Shown piece by piece: positions 1-8,218 of a stretch of DNA of 32,856 nucleotides. Position 1 is the first letter of the stretch, and each line of letters opens with the position of its first letter. Below the pieces are notes generated by a model. It worked only from the letters and a program-made list of their open reading frames with translations, ran no database searches and was not told where the DNA came from. A program made the translations under genes and the position numbers. The stretch comes from Paracoccaceae bacterium (GTDB lineage: Bacteria > Pseudomonadota > Alphaproteobacteria > Rhodobacterales > Rhodobacteraceae): the NCBI GenBank assembly GCA_026419405.1, contig JANZZL010000045.1:1-32856 (forward strand), read 5' to 3'.

Positions 1-1330
1 GCGCCGGGGCATCCGGCAGGGGTGCGCCCCTGAACAGGGCGAGGCCGGCGGCGGCGAGGGCGGCCGCCGCGGCGGCCGCCATGAGCACCAGACCCTGCGT
101 CCGGCGGCGCGGCCCGGCGGCCGGGGTCACCGCAGACCCAGCCGCCGCCGGCGCCGCAGGACGCGCCGGCGCCGCCGCGACCGGCGCGGCCGGGGCGGCC
201 GGGGTCGGGGCCGCTTCCGCCGCCGGGGTCAGGACCAGCCGCGCCACCGCGGTTTCGATCTCGGCCAGCCGCGCGCTCTCGCGCGCCGCCTCGGCGGCGC
301 GGGCGCCGTCGGCGATCATGCGCATCCATGCCTCGGCGGTTGGGATCCTGTCCTTCGGCAGCACGCTCGCCGCCTTGTCGAGCGCCTCGAGGAAGCCCGG
401 CGGATAGCCGGGAATCCGCCCGGCCAGGGGCACGTAGGGGTCGGCGCCGCCCTCGGCGATGGCCGACAGCCGCTTCTGGCTGTCGGGGGGCGGGCTGCCG
501 GAGATCACGTGGTAGAAGGTCGCGGCGAGCGCATAGAGGTCGCTCGACTCGTTCTGGACGCTGCCGGCGATGTAGAATTCCTGCGGCGAATAGCCGTCCT
601 TGACCACCCGCAGCGCCGAGAGTGCCCGCGACTGCCTGGTCGCCTGCTCGCGCGCGGCGCCAAAGTCGATCAGGATCGGCTCGTCCTTCTCGTCGATCAG
701 GATGTTGTCGGGCGAGATGTCGCGGTGGAGCATCCCCGTGTCGTGCACGAAGCGCACCGCCTCGAGCATCCTGCCGAGATAGCGCACCACCCGCTCGGGG
801 GCGAAGACATGGGCCTTGTCCTCGAGCAGGTCCAGAAGGTCGCGCCCGCGCACGTAGTCGATCACCATGTAGGCGGTGTCGTTGTCCTCGAACACCTGGT
901 GCACGCCCACGATGTTGGGATGCACGAGCTTGGAGAGGTTCCGCGCCTCCTGCACGAACAGCCGCACCACCGAGCGGAAGTCGGACTGGTGGGCGCGCGA
1001 CCGGGCGCGGACGATCTGGTTGCTGCGCCGGCAGAGCGTGCCGGGGAAGCATTCCTTGATCACCACCATCCGGTCGAGCGAGTCGCGGGCGAGGTAGGTG
1101 ATGCCGAAGCCGCCCGCGTTCAGGAAATCGATGATCGTGTACTGGCCGTGGAAGAGCGTGGTTCCCGGCGCCAGCTCGTCGGCGAACCTCTCGTCCGCCG
1201 CGTGCTCCGCGTCATCCCCCCCGGCATCCCTCGCCTCGATGATGTCGTCCGGGTCACTGTGCTCGGGCACGGCCTTCCCGGCCCCGCCCGTGATGACCGC
1301 CCGGATCGCCGCGCCCTTGCCCGCCGCCAT
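1..1330 (-). CDS. Serine/threonine protein kinase with C-terminal membrane anchor (3'-truncated by window edge)
   Basis: Eukaryotic-type (Hanks) protein kinase, expected to phosphorylate Ser/Thr on unknown partners at the inner membrane. At least 443 residues are visible from ATG at 1330, which follows a strong AGGAGGT ribosome site. After a roughly 55-residue acidic N-terminus come the glycine-rich loop (NAGGFGITYLA, about 71-81), the ATP-binding Lys92 in VVIKECFP, the alpha-C Glu128, the catalytic loop HRDISPDN with Asp204, and DFG at 222-224, so the kinase looks active. A low-complexity Ala/Pro linker (about 370-410) leads to a hydrophobic stretch (about 418-437) that reads as a membrane span. 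The frame is still open at base 1, so any extracytoplasmic domain is missing. The GGFGITYLA/IKE.FP signature is the kind often found beside PP2C phosphatases and type VI secretion genes, but no such neighbour is in view. Confidence 0.9.
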   Translation of the reverse strand, partial: MAAGKGAAIRAVITGGAGKAVPEHSDPDDIIEARDAGGDDAEHAADERFADELAPGTTLFHGQYTIIDFLNAGGFGITYLARDSLDRMVVIKECFPGTLCRRSNQIVRARSRAHQSDFRSVVRLFVQEARNLSKLVHPNIVGVHQVFEDNDTAYMVIDYVRGRDLLDLLEDKAHVFAPERVVRYLGRMLEAVRFVHDTGMLHRDISPDNILIDEKDEPILIDFGAAREQATRQSRALSALRVVKDGYSPQEFYIAGSVQNESSDLYALAATFYHVISGSPPPDSQKRLSAIAEGGADPYVPLAGRIPGYPPGFLEALDKAASVLPKDRIPTAEAWMRMIADGARAAEAARESARLAEIETAVARLVLTPAAEAAPTPAAPAAPVAAAPARPAAPAAAGSAVTPAAGPRRRTQGLVLMAAAAAAALAAAGLALFRGAPLPDAPA

Positions 1331-1614
1331 GAGACCTCCTGCGAAGCTTCTGCTTCACCCGCCAAGGTTGAGTCCCGGTCGCAAACAGTGGCAATCGTAC
1401 GGAACAGGCTTGAGCAGTGGAATCCAATCGCGGCATTTCTTGGGCGGACAGGTTCCGACCCGTGAACGGAGCGGCGGAACTCCGCCGTTCGTTTCCGCCG
1501 CAGGACACATCCGGCACGAAACTTTCAAGACCTTGCCACAACCATGGCGGGTGCCGGCCGAGAAGACCCGGTTCGGGAGAATCACCCGGGCGGCCGGGAC
1601 GGCGCCCGGCGCGG
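1331..1614. other. Intergenic gap between kinase and PF06684 gene
   Basis: This 284-bp stretch is the longest gap in the window. It follows the stop of the PF06684 gene and carries the 5' region of the kinase gene, both on the minus strand. I see a short perfect inverted repeat, CGGCGGA-AC-TCCGCCG at 1472-1487, with no T-run beside it, and the kinase Shine-Dalgarno at about 1334-1340. I could not pick a convincing sigma-70 promoter. The base composition is visibly less GC-rich than the flanking genes, as expected of a control region. Confidence 0.5.
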
Positions 1615-2196
1615 CTACCTGAGGCCGTCGAGGCCCTTCACCTCGTCGGCCCTGAGCCCGCCCATCCGGTCGTGGATGCGCGGGCCGCGCGCCATGGCAA
1701 GCGCGAACATCAGCTCGCCCGCGCGCGGCGCGTCGGGCAGGCCGACCTCCATCGCGTCGAAGTGCGAGCGCACGTAGGCGGCGTTCACGTGCCCCAGCGG
1801 AATGTCGATCCGCGTGCCCGGCCCGCCCACCTTCATCGCCGAGGGCACGATGGCCTTCGCCTCGCCGAGACGCGCGCGCATGGCGTAGCCGCCTGGCACG
1901 TGCCAGAGCGCGGTGTGCTCGAGCTCTCCCGCCTCGCCCGCAACCGCCGCCTTGCCGTAGCCGTCGATCCCCTCGATCCCGCCCATCGCCTCGATCAGCC
2001 GGTCGGTCATCATCAGGCCGAGCGGCTTGAGATCCTCCATCGCGGGCTGGAGATCGGCGGCGTAGCGCCCGGCGAAGGGATTGCCGACGACCGCGACGAT
2101 CGCCGCCCGGCGGCGGGGCATGGCGGGCGGCGGTCCGCCCTCGTGCAGGATCTCCTCGACGAAGATCATGGTCTTGCGCAACGGGAAGTCAGGCAT
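1615..2196 (-). CDS. Amino acid synthesis family protein (PF06684, formerly DUF1185)
   Basis: A 193-residue protein matching the PF06684 family from memory. Conserved pieces are HEGGPPP near 18-24, VVGNPFAGRY near 36-45, the GKAAVAGEAGELEH block near 80-93, KVGGPGTRIDIPLGHVNAAYVRSHFDAMEV near 122-151, and a C-terminal GGLRADEVKGLDGLR. Structures of the family have a chorismate-mutase-like fold, but no reaction is established. It is the last gene of the operon. Its ATG lies inside the 3' end of the UPF0280 gene (8-bp overlap), so translation is probably coupled. Being linked to a Mo hydroxylase and a 6-hydroxynicotinate-reductase-like protein argues for a catabolic step on a heterocycle-derived acid rather than amino acid biosynthesis; that is inference. 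Family assignment is firm, function unknown. Confidence 0.82.
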   Translation of the reverse strand: MPDFPLRKTMIFVEEILHEGGPPPAMPRRRAAIVAVVGNPFAGRYAADLQPAMEDLKPLGLMMTDRLIEAMGGIEGIDGYGKAAVAGEAGELEHTALWHVPGGYAMRARLGEAKAIVPSAMKVGGPGTRIDIPLGHVNAAYVRSHFDAMEVGLPDAPRAGELMFALAMARGPRIHDRMGGLRADEVKGLDGLR

Positions 2197-3022
2197 CGGC
2201 AGGCTCCGGCAGGGCGGCGGCCGGCGCGCCCAGGCTGCGCGTCCGTCCGCCGAGCGAAAGGAAGGCGGCGCCGATCAGGCCGCGGGCGAGGTAGTCCTGC
2301 GCCCGCGCCGCCCCGGCATCGAGTGCGGCGTCGATCTCGGCCGCGTCGAGCGCCCCGACGGCGACGGTCACCGGCAGATCGCCGAGGTCGCTGTCGGGGG
2401 CAAGGTCGCGCGCCGGGCGCCGGGCGACGGCGGGGTGGCCGGGCAGGTTCACCGCATTGGCGACCAGCGTCGCGGCGGCATCGGCCTCGGCCGCCGTGCG
2501 GGCGAGCACCGTCACCCAGTCGGCGATGCCCAGCGAATGGCTGCGCCCCCGCCAGCCCGAGGTGGCCACGCCGCGCCAGGGCATGCCGGCGGCAAGCGCG
2601 ATCCGACCGCCGCCGGGCATGGCCGCTGTCAGCGCCTCGCCGGGGGCGAGCAGGAAGGCCACGTCGCCGCCGTCGTTGGCATAGGCCCGGCGCAGCCCCG
2701 GTTCGGCGGCCATCGCGGCGACGAGCGCATCCGCCACCGCGCCGGCGACGGCCGCCATGGGCGTGACGAACTCGGGCCGGAACGGCGCCACGGCCCGGGC
2801 CATCGCCTGCGCCACCGGCCCGGTGAAGGGCGGCGGGTCGGCGCTGCGCAGGCCGGAGAGCTCGGCCACCAGCTCCTCGAGCAGCCCTTGGAAGCGGGCC
2901 ACGGCACGGGTGAAGGCACCCCCGCGCGCCTCCGGCGGATCGGCGCCCAGGATCACGTCGATCGGCCCGTGGTGCAGGTGCAGCCGCGCGCCGTCGGGCA
3001 GCATCCGCCAGGACGCGGGCAT
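2189..3022 (-). CDS. UPF0280 family protein (ApbE-like fold)
   Basis: A 277-residue protein of the UPF0280 family, which belongs structurally to the ApbE-like superfamily (ApbE itself is an FMN transferase). Family marks seen are the N-terminal LHLHHGPIDVIL (about 14-25), FVTPMAAVAGAVADAL (about 85-100), AYANDGGDVAFLL (about 113-125, recalling the N-x-GGD stretch of ApbE) and GIADWVTVLA further on. No signal peptide is seen, so a cytoplasmic location is likely. The ATG shares its first base with the stop codon of the upstream reductase gene, and the 3' end overlaps the PF06684 gene by 8 bp. No activity has been proven for UPF0280. Next to a reductase whose characterised relative carries covalent flavin, a flavin-handling role is a reasonable guess. 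Confidence 0.82.
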   Translation of the reverse strand: MPASWRMLPDGARLHLHHGPIDVILGADPPEARGGAFTRAVARFQGLLEELVAELSGLRSADPPPFTGPVAQAMARAVAPFRPEFVTPMAAVAGAVADALVAAMAAEPGLRRAYANDGGDVAFLLAPGEALTAAMPGGGRIALAAGMPWRGVATSGWRGRSHSLGIADWVTVLARTAAEADAAATLVANAVNLPGHPAVARRPARDLAPDSDLGDLPVTVAVGALDAAEIDAALDAGAARAQDYLARGLIGAAFLSLGGRTRSLGAPAAALPEPADA

Positions 3023-4539
3023 CAGGCGGGCGCCCCGGGCGGCAGCGGGTCGCGCGGGCCCAGCGCGCGCCAGTCGCCGCCGTATTCGCCGCCCTCGCGC
3101 AGCACCTGCGCCAGCGGCCGGATCGCGCCGGCGTGCCCGCCGAGCGCGAGGTAGTCCTCGCGCGGCATGGTGAACTCGAGCGGCGCGACCAGCGCCGGGG
3201 TCGGCACGTGACCGAAGCTCTGCGCGGGCATGCGCGTGACGTCGACCATCAGCGTGATCCCGCCGCCCGGCCAGACGAAGGCGGGCGCGCCGCCGCAGGT
3301 CACGCGCACCCGGCCCGACTGCACGGCGCGGGTCAGCCGCACCGGGTTGCGGGTGACCCCGGCACGCAGCGACCCGCCCGCCCCGCCCGCGAACATCACG
3401 GTGCAGAGCGCCGGCTCGCAGTTCTCGCCGATCAGCTCCACCGAGGGGCGCAGCCGGTCAGGGAAGGGCCTGGGAACCGGCCGCAGCGCCTCGTCGAGTT
3501 CGTAGTAGGCGGCGTGCTCGCCGGTGGTCGAGACCATCAGCAGCGACAGCCCCGGCCGCGCGCCCTTCTCGGGCCGCCAGGGGCCGAGGATGGTCAGCGG
3601 ATCCTCGATGTCGGTGCCGCCCCAGCCGAGGCCCGGCCGGGCGACCTGGAAGTAGCGCCCCGGCGTCGAGCGCCGGCCGAGGATGCGGATGCCGGTGTCG
3701 GGCCAGCCCAGCACCTTGCCGGCCTGGTGCTCGGAGACGACGCCGGTGATGTGGTCGTCGACCACCACCACCTCGTCCACCAGGCCCTGCCACTGCGCCG
3801 CGAACATGCCGATCGTGGCCGAGCCGCAGCCCACGCGCATGCGCGTCTCGGTCTTGCCGTCGACGACCGGCGCCGCCCCGGCCTGCACCACCACCCGCGC
3901 GCCGCCGTCCACGGCAAGCTCGACCGGCTCGCGGTTGCAGAGCCTCAGGAGGGTGTCGCAGGTGGCGCGCCCCTCGGCCTTGGAGCCGCCGGTGAGATGG
4001 TCCACGCCCCCCAGCGACAGCATCTGGCTGCCGTATTCCGAGGTGACGACGAGGCCCACCGCCTCGCCCCCGGCGCGCACGACCGCGCCCTCCGGGCCGA
4101 TGTGGCGGTCGGGGTCGATCTTCACCCGCACGCCGCAGTAGGAATAGATCGCCTCGGTCACGACGGTGACGAAATCCACCCCCTCGATCTCGCGGCTGAC
4201 GATGAAGGGGGCCGGCTTGTAGTCGGGATAGGTCGTGCCCGCGCCGAGGCCGGTCACGAAGAGGTCGGCATCGGCCAAGAGCCCGCCGTCCCATGCAGCG
4301 GCGAGGAAGGGGCGCACCTCGTCGCCGGCCGCAAGTCGCCGGTCGAGCAGCGTGACCGGATCGACGCGCACGATCCGGCCGCCCTCGTTGGCATAGCGGT
4401 CGCAGGCGCCGGCCTGGCCCTCGGCGATGTAGCACATCACCGGGCAGGCATCGCAGCGGATCTTCTCGGCCTTCACCCGGCCGCCCGGCAGCACGCCCTC
4501 GGCGGGGTCGGCACGGGTGTCGTGCGGCGCCCCGCTCAT
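3022..4539 (-). CDS. 6-hydroxynicotinate reductase-like iron-sulfur protein
   Basis: A 505-residue protein resembling those annotated as 6-hydroxynicotinate reductase in Rhodobacteraceae. In Eubacterium barkeri that enzyme reduces 6-hydroxynicotinate to 1,4,5,6-tetrahydro-6-oxonicotinate and carries Fe-S clusters and a covalently bound flavin. Near the N-terminus is a cysteine set Cys29, Cys32, Cys36, Cys46 (IRCDACPVMCYIAEGQAGAC), well suited to bind an Fe-S cluster. Further cysteines lie at 135, 194, 201, 238, 374, 379 (CEPALC) and 415. Other striking stretches are GCGSATIGMF (about 237-246) and DDHITGVVSEHQAG (about 261-274). Start and stop overlap the neighbouring genes by 4 bp and 1 bp, so it is made together with the Mo hydroxylase. 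The true substrate is not readable from sequence and could be another hydroxylated N-heterocycle. Confidence 0.72.
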   Translation of the reverse strand: MSGAPHDTRADPAEGVLPGGRVKAEKIRCDACPVMCYIAEGQAGACDRYANEGGRIVRVDPVTLLDRRLAAGDEVRPFLAAAWDGGLLADADLFVTGLGAGTTYPDYKPAPFIVSREIEGVDFVTVVTEAIYSYCGVRVKIDPDRHIGPEGAVVRAGGEAVGLVVTSEYGSQMLSLGGVDHLTGGSKAEGRATCDTLLRLCNREPVELAVDGGARVVVQAGAAPVVDGKTETRMRVGCGSATIGMFAAQWQGLVDEVVVVDDHITGVVSEHQAGKVLGWPDTGIRILGRRSTPGRYFQVARPGLGWGGTDIEDPLTILGPWRPEKGARPGLSLLMVSTTGEHAAYYELDEALRPVPRPFPDRLRPSVELIGENCEPALCTVMFAGGAGGSLRAGVTRNPVRLTRAVQSGRVRVTCGGAPAFVWPGGGITLMVDVTRMPAQSFGHVPTPALVAPLEFTMPREDYLALGGHAGAIRPLAQVLREGGEYGGDWRALGPRDPLPPGAPA

Positions 4540-7289
4540 CCTGCCGCCTCGCGGATCGCCGCGCGCACCCGGTGGGGCAGCGCGGGCAGACGGGTGATGC
4601 GCGCGCCGCTCGCATGGCGGATCGCGTTCAGGATCGCCGGCGCCGTCGGGATCAGCACATGCTCGCCGAGACCCTTGGCGCCCATCGGCCCCTCGGGGTC
4701 GGGCACCTCGAGCAGGATCGGGCGGATCTCGGGGATGTCGCCCGCGGTCGGGATCAGGTAGTCGTGCAGGTTCTCGGTGCGGCCCGGCAGGAACTCCTCC
4801 ATCAGCGCCATGCCCAGGCCCTGGGCGATGCCGCCCTCGATCTGCCCCTCGGCGAGCAGCGGGTTGACGGCGCGGCCCACGTCATGCGCGGCGGTGATCC
4901 GCAGCACCCGCACGGTGCCGAGCGCGAGGTCCACCTCGACCTCGGCCATCTGCGCCCCCCAGCCGTAGACCGCATAGGGCGCGCCCTGGCCGTCGGCATC
5001 CAGCGGCTCGGTCGGCGGGTCGTAGGTCTCCTCGGCCAGCAGGACGCAGCCGTGGCCCGCCTCGGGCAGCGCCGCCAGCCGGATCCGCGCCGCGCCCTGC
5101 CCGTCGGAGACGACGAGGCAGCCGTCCTCCAGCTCGATGCGCGCCGCCTCGCCGCGGTTGGTCAGCGCCAGGATCTGCCGGCGCAGCGCCTGCCCGGCCA
5201 GCATCGCCGCCTTGCCGGTGATGAAGGTCTGCCGCGAGGCCGAGGTCTTGCCGCAGTCGGGCGTCAGCGCCGTGTCCGGCCCGACCAGATCGATGCGCGA
5301 GATCGGCAGGCCGAGCGCGTCGGCCGCGATCTGCGCGATCACCGTGTTCGCCCCCTGGCCGATGTCGGTCGCCCCCTGGTGCAGGCGGATCCGCCCCTCG
5401 CGGGTGATGCCGAGCCGGATCGTCGAGGGGTTGGGCAGGGCGGTGTTGCCGCAGCCGTACCAGCACGAGGCGACGCCGACGCCGCGCCGCAGCCCCTGTC
5501 CCGGCGCCTGCGCCTGCGCCTGCGCCTGCGCATTGAAGCGCTCGGCCTCGGCCAGCGCCCGGCGCCAGTGCGGCACCAGCGCGTCGAGACAGGCGCCGAT
5601 GCCCACGCCCCGCAGCACCTGTCCGCAGACCGTGGGCACCCCGTCGCGCAGCGCGTTGCGGCGGCGGAACTCCAGCCGGTCGATCCCGAGCGCCAGGGCG
5701 AGGTCGTCGAACAGCGTCTCCTGCACCACCGCCGCCTGGGGCACGCCGAAGCCGCGGAAGGCGCCGCCGATCGCGCCGTTGGTATGCACGGCCACGGTCT
5801 CGGCCCGGTAGGCGGGCACCGCGTAGGGCCCCGAGGCATGCACCGGCACCCGCGTCGCCACCGTCGGGCCCCAGCTGGCGTAGGGGCCGGTGTCGAAGAC
5901 CCCCTCGAAGAGCATGCCGGTGATCCGCCCCCCGGCATCCGCCCCGATCCGGGCGCGCATCCGCGCCGGGTGGCGCTTGGTCGTCGAGGCCATCGACTCG
6001 GCGCGCGTGTAGACCATCCGCGCCGGCCGGCCGGTCTTCAGCGCGACGAGCCCGATCAGCGGCTGCAGCGAGAGGTCGAGCTTCGAGCCGAAGCCGCCGC
6101 CGGTGGCCGAGGGGATGATGCGCACCCGCGCCTCGGGCAGGCCGAGGACCTTCGCCGTCTCCTCGCGGTCCATCACCGGGGCCTGGGTGCAGGCGCGGAT
6201 CACCAGCGTCTCGCCCTCCATCCAGGCGACCCCGGCCTCGGGCTCGATGTAGGCGTGCTCGACGAAGCTCGTGACCACCTCCACCTCGGCGACGCGGGCC
6301 GCGGCGGCCAGCGCGGCTTCGGGATCGCCGCGCGCCACCCGGCCGCGCGTCAGCACGTTGCCGGGCCTCAGCGGCAGCACGGTGCGCCCCCCGGCAAGCG
6401 CCGGGGCGGGGTCGAGCACGGGCTCGAGCGGCTCCCAGGTCACGGGGAAGGCCGCGAGGTCGAGCGCCTCGACGACCGCGGGCTCGCCGGCCACGAGCGC
6501 CACGGCCTCGCCCCTGAGCCGCACCTCGCGTTCGGCCAGCGCGGGCTGGTCGGCGAAGGCGGGAATCGTGCCGAAGGCGTTGCGGCCGGGAATGTCGGCC
6601 GCCGTGAACACCCGCACGCCGTGCCGCGCCGCCCAGCCGGCGAGATCGCCGAAGGCGAAGCGCGCGGCATGGTGCGGCGAGCGGACGGCGCGCACCAGAA
6701 GCGCGCCCTCGGGGATCAGGTCTGCGCCGAAGCTCTCGGTCCCGTCCACCTTGGGCCGGCCGTCGAGCCGCTCGAGCCGGGCGCCGACGGCGCGCCCCGG
6801 CGCCGGCGGAATGCCGGGCAGGGGCCGGCGGTGCGCATCGCAGACCGCCGCGATGATGGCGCGGTAGCCCGTGCAGCGGCACAGCACGCCGCCGAGCGCC
6901 GCCTCGGCCTCGGCCGGGGCGGGGCGCGGGTTCGTCGCCAGAAGCGCCGCGGCCGCCATCAGCATGCCCGGCGTGCAGATCCCGCATTGCGCCGCACCGT
7001 GGCGCAGGAAGGCCGCCTTGAGCGGCGCGAAGCCCGCGGCGTCGAGCCCCTCGACCGTCAGCACCTCGCGCCCGGCCGCCTGGGCCAGCGGCGTCAGGCA
7101 GGCGCAGCGCGGCGCCCCGTCGATCAGCACCGTGCAGGCGCCGCAGTCCCCGGCATCGCAGCCGACCTTGGTGCCGGTGAGCCCGAGGTCGGCCCGGAGC
7201 ACCTCCGACAGCCGCCGGCCGGGGGCGGCCAGCACCTCGACCCGCCGGCCGTTGACGCCGAGCGAGAGGGGCGAGAGCGGCGCGGTCAT
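4536..7289 (-). CDS. Xanthine dehydrogenase-family molybdopterin subunit with fused N-terminal [2Fe-2S] domains
   Basis: Molybdenum hydroxylase of 917 residues that inserts water-derived oxygen into a heterocycle or aldehyde. Domain order: plant-ferredoxin-like [2Fe-2S] domain (Cys44, Cys49, Cys52, Cys64), the second all-helical [2Fe-2S] domain (QCGICTPGML about 101-110 and CRCTGY about 137-142), then the large Moco-binding region from about residue 170, including SATGGGFGSK, GAFRGFGVPQ, QGATDIGQG and the GAKGLGE motif near 870-876 whose Glu is the expected catalytic base. No FAD domain is present; that subunit is encoded upstream with a 4-bp ATGA overlap. The layout matches aldehyde oxidoreductase (Mop) of Desulfovibrio (about 907 aa) plus a separate CoxM-type subunit. 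The local Ala-Gln repeat at about 587-595 comes from a hexanucleotide repeat in the DNA. Substrate unknown; nicotinate-like N-heterocycles are favoured by context. Confidence 0.9.
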   Translation of the reverse strand: MTAPLSPLSLGVNGRRVEVLAAPGRRLSEVLRADLGLTGTKVGCDAGDCGACTVLIDGAPRCACLTPLAQAAGREVLTVEGLDAAGFAPLKAAFLRHGAAQCGICTPGMLMAAAALLATNPRPAPAEAEAALGGVLCRCTGYRAIIAAVCDAHRRPLPGIPPAPGRAVGARLERLDGRPKVDGTESFGADLIPEGALLVRAVRSPHHAARFAFGDLAGWAARHGVRVFTAADIPGRNAFGTIPAFADQPALAEREVRLRGEAVALVAGEPAVVEALDLAAFPVTWEPLEPVLDPAPALAGGRTVLPLRPGNVLTRGRVARGDPEAALAAAARVAEVEVVTSFVEHAYIEPEAGVAWMEGETLVIRACTQAPVMDREETAKVLGLPEARVRIIPSATGGGFGSKLDLSLQPLIGLVALKTGRPARMVYTRAESMASTTKRHPARMRARIGADAGGRITGMLFEGVFDTGPYASWGPTVATRVPVHASGPYAVPAYRAETVAVHTNGAIGGAFRGFGVPQAAVVQETLFDDLALALGIDRLEFRRRNALRDGVPTVCGQVLRGVGIGACLDALVPHWRRALAEAERFNAQAQAQAQAPGQGLRRGVGVASCWYGCGNTALPNPSTIRLGITREGRIRLHQGATDIGQGANTVIAQIAADALGLPISRIDLVGPDTALTPDCGKTSASRQTFITGKAAMLAGQALRRQILALTNRGEAARIELEDGCLVVSDGQGAARIRLAALPEAGHGCVLLAEETYDPPTEPLDADGQGAPYAVYGWGAQMAEVEVDLALGTVRVLRITAAHDVGRAVNPLLAEGQIEGGIAQGLGMALMEEFLPGRTENLHDYLIPTAGDIPEIRPILLEVPDPEGPMGAKGLGEHVLIPTAPAILNAIRHASGARITRLPALPHRVRAAIREAAG
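5505..5530. repeat. Hexanucleotide tandem repeat (CGCCTG)x4 within the Mo hydroxylase gene
   Basis: Four perfect copies of CGCCTG followed by a partial copy. On the coding (minus) strand it encodes alternating Ala-Gln, in a loop between the N- and C-terminal halves of the Moco region. The unit is a multiple of three, so slippage would change length without breaking the frame. Confidence 0.85.
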
Positions 7290-8134
7290 GCGGCCTCCTG
7301 CCGGGGCAGCGCCCGGACGAGCGCGCGGCGCACCAGCTCCACCGCCGCCTCGGCGCGGTAGGCGGCATCGGCGCGCACGTCCGAGATCGGCGCGAGCGCG
7401 GGCGCGACGAGGTCGGGCACCACGCGGTCCGCCGCCTCGCCGGCCGGGGCGCCCGCCAAGGCGGCCTCGAGCGCGGGCAGCCGCGCGGCCACCGCCGAAC
7501 AGGCGCCGACCGCGACCGCCGCGCGCGCGATGCGGCCGTCCGCGACCTCGAGACGCGCCGCGACCATGGCGATCGAGATGACGAGGTAGCGCCGCGCCCC
7601 GAGCTTGACGAAGGCCCCCTGCCCCGCCCCTGCCGCCGCCGGAACGACGACGGCCGTCAGCAGCTCGTCGGCCGCGCGCGCGGTCTGCCGCGGGCCGGTC
7701 AGGAAGGCCGGGAGCGGCAGCCTGCGCGTGCCGCGGACCGAGGCGAGCTCCACCTCGGCCTCGAGCGTCAGCAGGCAGGGCACCCCATCGGCCGCCGGCG
7801 AGGCGTTGCAGAGGTTCCCCCCCACCGTGCCCGCATTCTGGATCTGCACCGAGCCGACCTCGCGCGCCGCCGCCCGGAGCCCGTCGAAGGCCGGCGGCAG
7901 CGCCGCCCTGGCGACCTCGGTCCAGGTGGCGAGCGCGCCGATGCGCCAGCCCCCGGGCCCGCGCGCGATGCCGCGCAGCGCCTCGATCCCGGTCAGGTCG
8001 AGGATCGGCCCGGCCAGCGCCGGGGCCTGCGTGGCGGGAAAGAGGTCGGTGCAGCCGGCCGCCGGGACGACCCGCCCCGCAGCGGCCAGCCGCAGGGCCT
8101 CGTCGAGCGTGCGCGGTCGCAGGTAGTCGGTCAC
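7286..8134 (-). CDS. FAD-binding subunit of molybdenum hydroxylase (CoxM/XdhB type)
   Basis: A 282-residue FAD subunit that would pass electrons from the [2Fe-2S]/Moco subunit to an acceptor. The GTG at 8134 gives a start directly at TDYLRPRTLDEAL, the normal beginning of the family, with GGAG about 9 bases upstream; the frame stays open further upstream only by chance. Family marks are VPAAGCTDLFP (about 22-33, FAD pyrophosphate loop), the QIQNAGTVGGNLCNASPAAD block (about 94-113), and a C-terminal CO dehydrogenase flavoprotein domain with KLGARRYLVISIAMVAA (about 172-188) and an ARAEAAVEL-like DAAYRAEAAVELVRRAL tail. It is the first gene of the operon, overlaps the next gene by 4 bp (ATGA), and lies behind a TTGACA promoter divergent from the MarR gene. 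Confidence 0.9.
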   Translation of the reverse strand: MTDYLRPRTLDEALRLAAAGRVVPAAGCTDLFPATQAPALAGPILDLTGIEALRGIARGPGGWRIGALATWTEVARAALPPAFDGLRAAAREVGSVQIQNAGTVGGNLCNASPAADGVPCLLTLEAEVELASVRGTRRLPLPAFLTGPRQTARAADELLTAVVVPAAAGAGQGAFVKLGARRYLVISIAMVAARLEVADGRIARAAVAVGACSAVAARLPALEAALAGAPAGEAADRVVPDLVAPALAPISDVRADAAYRAEAAVELVRRALVRALPRQEAA

Positions 8135-8180
8135 GGGCGGGCTCCGGCGCTCCGGCCGGCGACGGCCGGATCGTTGGCGT

Positions 8181-8195
8181 GCAAACGGATTTTGC
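8181..8195. promoter_or_regulatory. Candidate MarR operator (GCAAA-N5-TTTGC)
   Basis: Perfect inverted repeat GCAAA-CGGAT-TTTGC in the 132-bp gap between the divergent MarR and Mo-hydroxylase genes. It overlaps the proposed -10 of the minus-strand operon promoter, where a repressor would be placed. Assignment to the neighbouring MarR protein is inference from position. Confidence 0.42.
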
Positions 8196-8218
8196 GGTCC
8201 GCGGCCCGGCCCTGTCAA
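8189..8218 (-). promoter_or_regulatory. Sigma-70-like promoter of the Mo-hydroxylase operon
   Basis: On the minus strand a perfect -35 TTGACA (8218-8213) is followed after 18 bases by CAAAAT (8194-8189; four of six match TATAAT). Transcription would start about 45-50 bases before the GTG at 8134. The inverted repeat at 8181-8195 covers the -10. Confidence 0.5.

Noticed and set aside
509-1465. 318-codon plus-strand frame opposite the kinase
   Set aside because: Antisense shadow with biased His/Val/Glu/Arg composition; the kinase motifs are intact on the minus strand.
1472-1487. Inverted repeat after the PF06684 gene as a terminator
   Set aside because: The stem is perfect but the loop is only two bases and no T-run follows, so I do not call a terminator.
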